Below, in pieces: positions 1-28,060 of a DNA stretch of 64,000 nt. Numbering within the stretch: position 1 is the stretch's first letter; every line of letters starts with the position of its first letter. Source of the stretch: Datnioides undecimradiatus (lineage: Eukaryota; Chordata; Actinopteri; Lobotiformes; Datnioididae). The stretch spans positions 536,501 to 600,500 of the forward strand of contig WARS01004319.1 in assembly GCA_008933995.1 (NCBI GenBank), written 5' to 3'. Under the pieces are notes generated by a model, which worked only from the letters and a program-made list of their open reading frames with translations, was not told the DNA's origin and made no database searches. A program made the translations under genes and the position numbers.

Positions 1-470
1 GGTTAGGAAAACTTAAAAACGTGGTATTTCTGCTGTTTTTCTGACTGATTTTACACATTTATGGATGTTTATTTACTCCCCCCCCCTTCGTCTTTTCCTT
101 CATTTTGACAGACTGTGGCAATTAGGCACAGGGGGTATCTCAATTGCCCCCATGAGCTGCGCGTCACAGCTGTGGAACATGTTCCAATCAGCAGGACGGT
201 CTACAATAACTAACATCCCGTTGTGTTTATCACACCGTTATGCATCTGTGTCCTTCTCCTCACAGTCTCTTTGCATCACGTCTCTTCCTCGACAACCACT
301 CCCCCCCCCCCAGTTAAAGTCTCCTGCTCCCGCCCACCTGCCCCCTGCTGAGAGCAGCGCCATCTAACGTTAGGTGACATAAAAAGCGACCGAATTTCGT
401 TTAAGCCGACCCGATGATGCTGAAAGCGCGGCTCGGGTTATTAAGATTCAAATGTGTGGGATAAACGTAC
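1..470 (-). other. MYT1L intron, cut by window edge
   Basis: This is the intron that follows the MYT1L exon ending at 471; its donor (GTACGT on the minus strand) is at 470-465. Its acceptor and all later MYT1L exons lie beyond base 1. Two poly-C runs (78-86 and 301-311) are the only notable structure. No open frame here resembles the next expected MYT1L segment. Confidence 0.8.
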
Positions 471-17655
<17,185 letters not shown>

Positions 17656-18705
17656 CTGAAGAGGAAAACACAGGTTAACGCTCCGACACTGTGGTGGCAT
17701 CACGTCATTACTGATTACTGCGCATAATTAACTGTGTTTCCTAACTAAAACCTGTTGCATTGCCCTCAGAAACACAGGCAACAAGCCCACCATGAGCCCA
17801 CCATCCTGCTAGCAGCAGCGTTGAAAACTGCTTTTAGCACAGTTAGCGCACAGCTAGCTAGGCAGCACTTAGCAACTACATTAAACAGTTTGTGTTTAAT
17901 CAACAAAGACTACTTAGTTTTATTTCATCTATTGAGATATACATTTGTTTCACTTTTCACTAAACAGGTAAAATATATGTAAGCTAGCATTAGCTTTGTC
18001 AGTCTATAGCTGCACAATGGTATATTTGCTGTGTTTAAATAGCAACAATTCATCTCTACATACGAATTATTTGAACATCTCCACTTCCTGCCTCTGCGAA
18101 TTCCTGCTAATTTCAGGCTGCGCTGCTTCATGTGCGTCATGGACGCTCATGTAGGTTAGTCTCTGAGTTTTTAAATCTGGTGTCTGGTGTGACACTCCCT
18201 TGATGGTGCACCAGTAGCGATGCACAGCAACTAGCGTTTATGCAGGTAGCTACAAACTGCAACTGCATCATATGCACATTATTGGTGTTTCGTGTAATTA
18301 CTATCACAGCAAAGTCCTGTGCTGCAGCTTTAAAGGAATGAATTTGCAACAACAACAAGGGTAAAATACTTAAAACGTATATATTCTGGCATCGTACTGA
18401 CCTGGTCAGAGCTCGGTGTAGCACTGGTCATGTAGCTGAAGAGTCTTTTTATACCAAACTGATTTTCAGAAGCCGTCCTCCAGAGTCATGATCTGCAAAA
18501 CACAGAATATGGACTCAGCTGTGCATGAATCAAACCTGAGAGCGGCTGTTTTGAGTTTCCTTGAGCAAGACACTGAACTCAGTTAAGCTCTTGTGTCAGT
18601 GAAATGTGTAATTATAATATTTTAATGACATTTCGACACTTGAGAGACTCCCGCTAAATACCATCTACACAAATTTTTACTGATATTTTCAAAATGTGAA
18701 ATTTA

Positions 18706-18875
18706 ATTTAATTCATTCAGTCAATTAGGTGTCTCTCTGGAGAGGCTGCACAGGCCCACCACTGAAAACATTTCAGTAACCTACAGCATAACATTTAATT
18801 CATTCAGTCAATTAGACGTTTCTCTGGAGAGGTTTCACAGATTCAACTCTGAAAAACATTTCAGTGACCTGCAGC
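18706..18875. repeat. Tandem duplication, ~85-bp unit, two copies
   Basis: Copy 1 starts ATTTAATTCATTCAGTCAAT at 18706, and copy 2 has the same opening at about 18792. Both continue with a TCTCTGGAGAGG block, then CTGAAAA-CATTTCAGT and ACCT-CAGCA. The copies differ by scattered substitutions, so the duplication is not recent. Confidence 0.88.
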
Positions 18876-19629
18876 ACAGGCAGCAAATGACCCGTGACAA
18901 GGCCAACAACATGGATTAAACGTGTCCTTTGCAGCGTTTATCTCACTACTGAAACGGCTTCAAAGAAGTTTTCTTACAGCACCAGACGCGACCTCAAGAT
19001 CTGAAAACTTAAACAGCAGCGCTTTAATTCATGAGCGGAGCAGAGGGTCAACAGTGGATTGCAATCTTTAGCGTTGTTTCAGAAACAAACGTCAGTCGGA
19101 CATCAGGTCAATCAGTCATCTGAACGTCTCAGGTTGCGGACTGGCCTTTATTTCGGTGATTTGTAAAAGCAAAAACACTGCAGCATCAACAGAAAAGTTT
19201 CAATATGAACAGCAACAACCACACGTCGGACTTGCACCGAAGGCCAGAAACCCCCAGAAGATACAACACTTCATTTAATTTATTCTGCACCTTGCACTCA
19301 GATGTTACACTAATATTTGCTTTCATTCTTGTAATTTCTCTAATATCTGCACGAATTCATTTGCATTTTAGAGTTATTGTGTTATGTAACCGCCAACATA
19401 CTTGCATACTCGCCTGTGAAACGTCCAATCAGAGGGCTAACTAGAAAGTGTAGACCCGCAGCAAGGCCAATAGTCCATTCTGCAGATATGCAGATGTGCA
19501 GGTGCAGCAACTATACGGTTCATATTTCCAAACAAAACTGCTTAATTATGTCAAAATACGGTTGTGTGCATTAATTATGTAGCTTTTTTTATGACTTCAT
19601 TTTAGTCACACGATTAGACTAAAGTTATA

Positions 19630-19700
19630 AAATTATAACAATAATAATACATTTGTTTTATATAGCGCTTTTCTAGATATGTAAGGACGTTTTACAGTTT
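19630..19700. repeat. Dispersed repeat tail (TATATAGCGCTTTTCTAGAT type)
   Basis: AATAATAATACATTTG is followed by TATATAGCGCTTTTCTAGAT and a GACGTTTTACAG end. This signature is very common across teleost genomes as the tail of interspersed repeats. Only the tail is recognisable. Confidence 0.6.
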
Positions 19701-20389
19701 ACATACAGACAACAGAAAGTGACAGTTGTGGGGTCTAATGTGGGGTAAATGAGACATGGGTTCTCCCAAGTCAAAGCGATTTTTATGGTCAGTTCCAAAT
19801 GAATTTGACATCTGTGACGTCTTGTTTTGATCTGGATTAGTGGATTTGTGGATTTGTGGATTGGTTATCCAAACTGGCTTCTTCTGCAAAGACCAACTAA
19901 GACCCAGAAGGTGAGATCTTTAATGCTAATGGTTTTCACAGAAACCTTTAGGATTGTTAAATAACACAGAGGACTCCTGTGACTCTATGCGTAGGAACAG
20001 GCAATAACTCCACTTTGCAGATTAAATGAGCTTAACAGATAAATCTGAATAACATGAAACAAATACATTTCTGTGAATGTGTCTGAAACTCACTCACTTA
20101 CAAGAGGAACTCTGTAGTTTCACCTAAACTTTGCTGTATATTGAGCTTTTTGACACTAATCGGCGTCTTTTCTTATCATCAGTGCAGCCTGAAGACCAAC
20201 GCGGTGCTAATTCAACACAAATGGCGTCCAAACTAAAACTACCGCATTTCTTTTTTTCCCCTATATTTTAAACAACGCAAAACTTGTAATTACTACAGCA
20301 GAGCGCGAGATCTCGCTGGGAGTATTTCAGTGCAAACAGCAACATGAAAAGAGAGCGAGACAACCCTGAGACAACGGTTTGATGATGAT

Positions 20390-20640
20390 GAAGACGTGAG
20401 CGCAGCAGCTCTGCGTGCCGCCCTCTCTCTCCTCCGCTGCAGTGCAGGCAGCTCGGGGGGTTTGCGGCGTTAATATAAATGTAAATTCTGGACAGCCTCG
20501 CCTGAACTCTCAGCCTACTCCCATTATGGTGCCACAGCACAGCGTACCGGGGCCGGGTGCATCTGAGGCCGCCACTCCACTGAGCGTGCTCCAACGCACC
20601 CTACATCAAACACAGTCTTCCCTCCCTCCGCCGTGAAGAG
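20390..20640. promoter_or_regulatory. GC-rich, CpG-containing segment; possible 5' UTR exon or regulatory block
   Basis: A 250-bp block with clustered CpG (TGCGGCGTTAA, GGGGCCGGGTGC, GAGGCCGCC, CCGCCGTGAAG) interrupts AT-rich flanks 2.7 kb upstream of the MYT1L start exon. It has short open frames on both strands but no protein I recognise. Given its position it could carry an untranslated MYT1L exon, but I cannot define splice sites with confidence. Confidence 0.25.
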
Positions 20641-20869
20641 CTCAGCTTAAAAAATAAAAAAATAAAAATCATCCACCTCCCTGGAAACTATACGACTGAG
20701 TGGGCTGCACACTTAATAGGTGTGTGTGTGTGTGCGTGTGCTGCAGTGTGTCCATGCATGTTCTCCTGTGCACATGGTGTACTAAACCCTCACCACTGTC
20801 TCAGTGAATGTGTGTTTCCATAGCCTGTGTCCTTGTTCTGCCTCTGCATGTGTGAGTGTGTGTGTGTGT

Positions 20870-21925
20870 GTGTGTGTGAGTGTATATTCCTGTACTTCTA
20901 TCTTTGTGAGGACCGCTTTAAGTTTTAGACCTTGGGCTGGAGGACAGTTTGGATTGTGAGGACCGGATCTTCTGTGCAGTGAAGTTAGTTAGATCGTTTC
21001 TTTAGGGAGGACATTTTTTTGGCTAATCAAGGTAATCAAGGTGTTTCTGCGTCATGATATTTTTTTACTTTTTGCAAAAAATGTATTGTATTTTTTGAAA
21101 GTGATGAAGTTTTAGTGAAGGTAAGCACTGTTTCTTGAGGGTGGACCACAAATTCTTGGAAAATCAAGGTTTTTGTGGGGAGAGTGAGCACGTTTTTCAT
21201 AGATCAGGATTTTTTGCAATTTATAAAAAAAATTTTGGAAATGCTGACGCTTTTGGACAGTCCAGATCTTTTAATAACGTCAACATATTTTTGATAACTC
21301 TGAATATTTTAGGTACGTACGGACATTTTTAGATATTTTTGATTGTTCTGTATAATGACAAGTTTTTTACTTTTTGCAAAATTGGGATATTTTTAGATTA
21401 TTTTTGGATTGTGATGGTAGGCCACAACATGCTTGGAAAATCATGTTTTTTTCATGAAGTAAGGATTTTTTTTTTTGAAGCAGTGACTTTTTGCAAAATT
21501 AGAAAATTTTTGAAGTACTTTCTGAAAATCTGAAAAACATTGTTGGACAATTTTTTGTTAAGTCAACATGTTTTTGGAAAGATGGAATATTTATGGAAAT
21601 TAGGACATTTTAGGTCAGGTTTATGTTCTATAATAAGTTTTTTACTTTTTGCAAAATTAGGATAATTTTGAGGTATTTTTTTGGAAAGTGATGACTTTTT
21701 TTTAGGTCAAGACCTTCTGTATGATAATATAAAGTTAGAGGTTCTTTGGGAAGGCAATGACTTTTGGCAAAATTAGGACATTTTTAACATATTTTTGGAA
21801 AGTGAGGACATTGAACCTTTTAATTAAGTCAACGTATTTTTGAAAAGTCAGTATATTTTACAAAAGTCAGAATATTCATGGAAATTAGGACATTTTGATC
21901 CTTCATCAGGATATTTTGGGTTATC
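20870..21925. repeat. Degenerate T-rich tandem/minisatellite-like tract
   Basis: After a TGAGGACCG-type start (20967), about 900 bases repeat variations of TTTTGCAAAATTAGGACATT, ATTTTTGGAAAGTGATGACTTTTT and AAGTCAACATATTTTTGGAAA. The strand is strongly T over A and very C-poor. Units are too decayed for a fixed length by eye (about 60-110 bases between equivalent phrases). Confidence 0.75.
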
Positions 21926-22189
21926 TAAGTAATGTATACTATCAGTACAGACTATCAATGAGGGTCGTTACAAGTATAAAAGCACAACAATTTGTGTGTG
22001 GGTGTGCACATCTGTTTGCAATAACGTCCATTATTGCTATGAGTGATTGTAATGAATGGTAATATAAAATTATTATGCAGCTCATGAGTTTTTCACAAGT
22101 TCTTTGATTTTTGTGGTGTTTTGGAAGCCTAACCTGAATTATTGAAGCAAAAAATAAAAAATCACGCTTGAATAGTCTCTGTGTGTGTG

Positions 22190-22191
22190 AG

Positions 22192-22220
<29 letters not shown>
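22190..22220. repeat. (GT)n microsatellite
   Basis: A GT run (about 22195-22220) follows TGTGTGTGTGAGAGAG. A partner set of CA-rich stretches lies at 22338-22430. Confidence 0.92.
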
Positions 22221-22222
<2 letters not shown>

Positions 22223-22780
22223 CACAGTGTCCTATATGGCTGGATTGGTGCTGTGTGAAGAGGAGCTCCCTGCTGTTTAGTATTCAGCTCGACACTCTGC
22301 CTGTCTGGTACAATATGATGCAGAGCTCTATACTGAGACACACACACACACATCTTTATAGATATGCACACTAACACACACTCACACACGTACAAATATG
22401 TATACCATCACACACACATGCACACAGACATGTATGCTCACCCCCCTCAGAAATAAAGAAACGTACACTCTGCACCTGTGGGATATTTCTCCCTGAACAC
22501 AGTCTGATAAGGTGCCACCTCAACAGCTGCCTGGAGGCTGCAGCGGCCCCTGTAGGCCAAAGCCAACACTAAAACTAATGAGCACGTATAGTGAAAAGTG
22601 TCCAGCATATAATGACCAAGTTGCAGTTTCCTCCATCAAGTCAGACGTCTTCCCGTTACCACGTGTGGTCAACCACCGAAGCAACATATGGAGGCTGCGT
22701 TTAAAAGCCCCTCCATCTTTCAAAGTGCCCTCGTCATCAGTTTGACCACGATTAAGTACATTTCAGCTCTCGGTTAACTG

Positions 22781-22945
22781 CCAGCGGAGCCTAAAGCATC
22801 ACTGCTGTTGCTATGGTTACCTGCAGTTTGATGTAACCTCAGTACAGATCGAGGGCGGCGGTTGAATTGCTTATGAACACAGCTGCTGTGTGGCTATAGG
22901 TGCCTGACACGTGTCAGCCAATCAGAAACATGTATTTATCTTTAA
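22781..22945. repeat. Dispersed repeat fragment (copy 2; copy 1 at 6.96 kb)
   Basis: It shares GTTGCTATGGTTACCTGCAG and GTCAGCCAATCAGAAACATG with 6955-7095 in the same order, with a larger middle section here (GAGGGCGGCGGTTGAATTG). The rest of 22.95-24.3 kb is AT-rich and unremarkable apart from a TACTTGCTAGTTACTT stretch at 23425-23560. Confidence 0.6.
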
Positions 22946-23424
22946 TTCTCTCAATGGATGTGAGATTGCAGAGCAGATATTTAGCGTTTTTTTGTTTCCT
23001 TTAAAGTCCAAATGATTTTTCAAAGTTCTGATAATCAAGCAGAAAATGATTTTATATGTAGTTGTTGAATTTTTTACTTTTCTTTCTGTTAATTGCAGCT
23101 CATTAAGCTAAATTTGGTACATGATGTTTAAAAAGTTCAGGTTTTAGCTGTTAATGCAGCATTTTAAAGACAATATGTGAAAATATAGCAAATCCTGATT
23201 ATCTCCTGTTTGCATTTCTTGGGTAAAAGCTTCACAAAAGTGTTTTTAAAGTGAATTTGTGTGTGTTACTGCAAAGGTTTACAAGCGAGATGCCGCCACA
23301 GTCCAGGTTCATCTGTGAACTGATTGCCAGCCAATTAAAAAAAAGTAATCACATTTTCCAATTTGATTAATGTCCCAACAACATGAGCATTACATAAAAT
23401 CTGTCAAAATGCCTGTTAGTCAGT

Positions 23425-23560
23425 TTACAACCAGTGCTGTGCAAGCTACTGAAATGTAGTACTTGCTAGTTACTTAACTTCTTTTCCAATTACTGCTTAT
23501 TAAAGTAATTAATTACAAGGGAAACTACTTTTTGTGTTATGCTTTATGATTATTTTATTA
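23425..23560. repeat. hAT-type MITE-like fragment
   Basis: CAGTGCTGTGCAAGCTACT is followed by GTAGTACTTGCTAGTTACTT and TAAAGTAATTAATTACAAGG. This resembles the ends of teleost non-autonomous hAT elements. Only one end is recognised and target duplications were not found. Confidence 0.45.
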
Positions 23561-24319
23561 TTTTAGTGTTTATGCGGCTCAGTGTGGAGCAAAACAACCG
23601 CCACATGTAGTGACAGGAGTTATTAATACCCCCAGGGGGCAGCATCGACTACTGTTCTTACTTGTAAGCTACATTTGTATTGTCTTGGTCAGACAGTCAG
23701 GTTTGGTAGAGGGGGAGTTAAATGATGCTGGTTGGACATTAAACTGAGCTTTGCTACAGGCGTTAATAAAGAATTGTGTCTGCTGAAGCCAGGTTTCCTC
23801 CGTTATGTCAGAAATATTACAATTACTTTGATTAAAAACAAGCGACGCATTGTCTGAACTGTCTTTGACGTCAGATCATTTACTGGAGGACCCTCTGCAG
23901 TTGCAGCTGCATTCAAATGCGGCTCATTTTAATGAAGTTCTTTCATTTAAAACGATAATTTGAAAATACAGTTATACGTTACTTGCAACATTGGTCACAA
24001 TTACCTAAAAATGTTCCAGTCTGCAACACAAACACAAACACTCATAGGCAAATGTTTGTGAACCCAAACAAGGCACGCACACACACACACACAGCAGCCA
24101 GGTGAGGTGTGGTGTTTGCGACGGAGCTCGACAGCAGCTCAGTGTTTTATTACAGCAGAGCACTTTTATCAAACCCAACAAACAGAAACACCTGGTGTGT
24201 GATGTGACGCTGCAGTGCACAAACCAAACAACACAACTGAACAGAGGCAGAGGCAGAGAGATGCAGAGCAGCTTCAGGTCTGTCTGTCTGGCTGCACATC
24301 AGGGAGACTTTGTATGATT

Positions 24320-24620
24320 ATACTGTTGGTCCAAATCCAAATATCTCACCGACTATTGGACGCAATACCTTCAAAGTCTCTGCAGACAAGACAATAACTG
24401 TGGTGATCCTCTGGCTGTTAACTTGGACGCTCAGCATCACCTGATTCCAAAAGGAACATGTGAAGATTTAATTAGTCCAGTATTTTGGTTAATTTAGCAT
24501 GTAATCAGCATGCTGGCGTGGTCACTGTGCATAACTTAGCAAGCTTGTGTTAGCATTTAGCTCATAGTTTTGCTTGTTTTTTGTGTATTTCTTGTAAATC
24601 TGGGTGTTTCTTTCTTGATA
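24320..24620 (+). repeat. Teleost interspersed repeat (CACCGACTATTGGACGCAAT type)
   Basis: Ordered landmarks are ATCTCACCGACTATTGGA, GTGGTGATCCTCTG, CAGTATTTTGGTT, AGCATGCTGGCGTGGTCA and TTAGCATTTAGCTCATAGTT. They match a repeat that is very common in percomorph genomes, with a run of GCTAAC/AGCATG motifs near its 3' end. No open frame is present. A smaller, related piece seems to lie at 47.76-48.12 kb. Confidence 0.65.
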
Positions 24621-26829
24621 CATTATAAATTAGAAGGGGTCGACCATTTCAATCTGACAGGAGCTGCTTAATATGAATGTATATTAACATTATTGATGAT
24701 ATTAATAACAGAGTACGCCACCTACATGGACCGAGGCCAGCAAACACAGAGAACATGTGTTCACTTATTTATGCTTTATGCTATTTTATACTTTAGCTCG
24801 TATAGTATGAATCCAACTTCCACCATTAAGACTACTCTAAATTCATATAAATATTGCATACTAGGCAGAATTTTAACTGAAGTGGCTGCTAATAAAATGA
24901 CGGAACAGCCCTTTAATCGTGTTTCAGTCTGACTGAAGTACAGACTGCACTGCAGTACGGTTCGTACAGTTGGTGGTGTAAACACACACACACACACGAA
25001 ATAAAAAAAGCAGCAGCTAAGCCTGGTGTGATGGCCCCGACTCCCTCCTGTACACCAGCCCCACTCCTGGTTTCCATGGAGACTGGACTGATCGGGTGAT
25101 TAGCCGCATCAATTAACCTCTGACCAATCACAGAGAGAGCCTGAGCAGCAGCAGCTGACTGCGATTTGTGCAGATACGATCGCGGCTGAATTCAGACATC
25201 CGAACGCTGCGTGTTGAATAACAATGAAAGCTTATGGGAATTCAGCATTAGCATAGTAAATTACATTCCTGCACTTGTTTTGATTTCTTTCTTTGTTGTT
25301 TTGGATCTTTTATAGCGAACTCCGCAGAGTATTTTTTGTGTCTGCGCTGTGATTTATGTATTCATTGTCTGCTAAATCATAAAAAATGCAAAAAGTGAGT
25401 CAAGAGTTTGTGTTTATTTGCTTCGAAAATGGAAAATTACTTCATATTTTTCAGTTTTCCTCTTGAAATAAGTTCCCTGCTTGGAACCAAAATAAGAAAA
25501 TAACTCTTTTTCTGTGATTTCAGGCTTTTTTTTAGAAGATTTCCACATTTCCATTTTCCAGAAATGGATGGATACATGTGTCCACTCCACACGTGAACTT
25601 GCCTGACTCCCCCTGCAGGGTCAACTGGCCATAATGAACCCTGCTACACTTCATGTTTCGCCCTCTAAACCCTGTAAATGTGGTAAATGTGAAGGCGCCA
25701 CGCTGCACATTTTCACGCCTGGACACAAACGTGCCCCCCCCCAGCTTGATGACCAGGTCTGGGGTGTCATGTCAGCACTTCAGAAGAGATAAAGTCCTCT
25801 TCAGCCCTCGGACTATCTCCTGTCAGAGGATATTCACCTCATCTACTGTGAGTATCTGCACACAGTCGCACTATTAAATGTCTGCAGGCTCCTATGTCCA
25901 ATTTTACTTTCCACCAGCTGTTTCTAACCTAAAAACCTCCAACAGTGTGAGTTCCTTTGATTTCCTTGAGGGACGAGGCCTGCAGGAAACATCTGCAGCA
26001 ACTAGAAACGCAGATCATCAACATGGAGGGTTTTGTTTGGACGACTTTGGAGAAACTTATTTCGAAGTTGAAAGTAGAGTCAAACCGTGCAGAAGAAGCT
26101 GTTGAAGCGTCTTCCTCTGACTTGTGTTGTATCCTAGACAAAAACCATACGTCTAAATGTAGCTTGAAATGTCCAAAACCAAAAACGAAGTAAAGTAAAT
26201 CAGATTTTGGTGAACGTTGACGTTTGACAGACAATTATGAGGAAGGAATCGATGGTACAAACGTCTTTTGTGTGGATTTATTGTCCGTTTATGTCGACTT
26301 CTGTCTGTTAAGTCTATTACAGAGTCTTGAAGTTTCAGTTTCTTGGAATCAGCATCACAGAGAACCTGCCGTGGTCACCAAACATCTCCACCCAAGCTCA
26401 GGAAAACAGAATAACCATGACTAGAAACGTGGCACAGTTGCATGAACGTGCTCGGCTCTGGACAGTAGGACTCGGCAACAGGTGACTAATACCACACAGA
26501 ACATCGTTGGTTCCCACCAGCTGAGCATCACCGATATCAGTGAGGTGCCTGTGCAGAATTTAAAGTCTGTGAGAAGATGACACCCAATCTGCTGCTGTCT
26601 GACAAGCAATACAGAAGTATCCACTCTTGTTTCACCAAACCACAGAGGCTGTGGGACGCCTGAATTCATCCTCTGCACTCTGTGTGGCAACAACTTGCAT
26701 TTCATCGTGCAACCCTGAGTCGTTGCAAAGTAAATGAATCTTGAACCGTGCTAAGTTCTTACTGTGACTCTGCTGAGAGGCATGACAACACACTCATACT
26801 ACGTCAAACTCAGCAGGAGTGTTGCTTTT
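24621..26829. other. Non-coding stretch, nothing recognised
   Basis: This holds an (AC)n at 24981-24998 and a C9 run at 25734-25742. A short open frame at 25957-26193 (LETQIINMEGF...) has no family I recognise and no convincing splice context. I see no other structure. Confidence 0.55.
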
Positions 26830-27140
26830 GTATTTTTAGCATTTCTAATCTCAGATAACCTAGCTAGCTACTAAAATGACAAACAAGGGCTACAAGAACT
26901 TAGCTTTAGCCTAGCTTTCAAAATCAAGCTAACATTGGTCCCACAGTGTGTTGTTTTGTTTATAGTTATTATGTAAAAAACAAACATTAAATACTGTAAA
27001 TAATAGGCACACATGATGAAAAAGCAGTGTGGTCACTGGTTGGAGGTGAAGGTAACGGTGTTGTAGAGTTGACAGGAAGTGAACAGACACACACTGTGAC
27101 TGACTAACACAGCTGGCTACTATGTTAGCGGTTAGCTTGC
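26830..27140. repeat. Dispersed repeat, TTAGCGGTTAGC family (copy 2)
   Basis: CACATGATGAAAAAGCAGTG, CACTGGTTGGAGGTGAAGGT, GACAGGAAGTGAACAG and ATGTTAGCGGTTAGCTTGC follow the same order as copy 1 at 11640-11960. Confidence 0.7.
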
Positions 27141-27423
27141 GTGCTGCAGTAGCTAATTAGGAATAATTGTTTTATAATTAAAGTGCACGTTATTAGTAAT
27201 GAGGCTACTAATTGGTGTATTTAACCACAGGTTTGCGTGTCGCGTCTCAATCAAATCCACATTAATGGCAGTGAAGACTTGGCCCCTCCCACCTGGGCTC
27301 TGTGATTGACAGGTGGAGAGGTGCATGTGGTCAGTGAGTGAAGCTTTAACGATCTGCAACAAGCAGACGAGGCAGGTCGTCAGTGGCTACAGAGATCCAA
27401 GATCGTTACTCCGGCTTGAATTA

Positions 27424-27634
27424 GTGTGTGTGCGTGACTCTGTGTGTGTGTGCGTGTGTGTGTGTGTGTGCGTGTGTGTGTTTTCTTTTTTTTATCCAGA
27501 CAGTCTCTAAAGTCAGAAATGGATCAGGTAACCAGGTGAAAGGTCAGAGGTCACAGCAGGAAAAAAGAAGTTTTGCATTAATCACAGCTCGAAATTGGTT
27601 TCCACAGCTGTGGGTCTGACATTCACATGAATGA

Positions 27635-27674
<40 letters not shown>

Positions 27675-27872
27675 CGTGGAGAACAGGATCTACCCACGAT
27701 GAATCATTAAAAATGTGTGTGTGTGGTTTTTACTCTATGAGTCATTCGGAGCTCCAGAATAGAAAATGGATAAGGTTTTCTGGTGCGTGTGTGTGTTTGT
27801 GTGCGTGTGTCTACGCGTGTGTGCGTGTGTGTGTCCATGCATGTGTATGTATGTGTGTGTGTGTGTGTGTGT
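27424..27872. repeat. Cluster of GT/CA microsatellites
   Basis: Three dinucleotide tracts lie close together: GT-rich 27425-27482, pure CA 27639-27672, and interrupted GT/GC 27783-27872. The opposite strand polarities (GT, CA, GT) could allow pairing between tracts. Confidence 0.9.
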
Positions 27873-27954
27873 GAGCTGCTGACCTCCATTGATCAAAATA
27901 AGTTAATCAGATTGATGGGCGTCTTGGCAGCGGCTCAGATTTAATAAAGCACCA

Positions 27955-28060
27955 GCAGGCAGACAGACAGGCAGACAGTGAGACAGACAGACAGGCAGGC
28001 ACACAGACAGTCAGACAGACAGGCAGCCACACAGTCAGACAGACAGGCAGGTAGTTCAGA
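27955..28060. repeat. GACA/GGCA tetranucleotide microsatellite
   Basis: Interspersed GACA, GGCA and CAGACAGACAGGCAGGCA repeats run for about 100 bases. Confidence 0.9.

Larger units (their letters stand above)
17656..20389. other. Upstream MYT1L intron; non-coding
   Basis: AT-rich DNA without a recognisable exon. It contains an 85-bp tandem duplication and a dispersed-repeat tail (listed separately), and several GCTAGC-containing stretches at 17.8-17.9 kb. Nothing else specific is visible. Confidence 0.6.

Noticed and set aside
25957..26193. 78-codon frame with helical-looking peptide (LETQIINMEGF...)
   Set aside because: No known family and no convincing flanking splice sites; not enough to call an exon.
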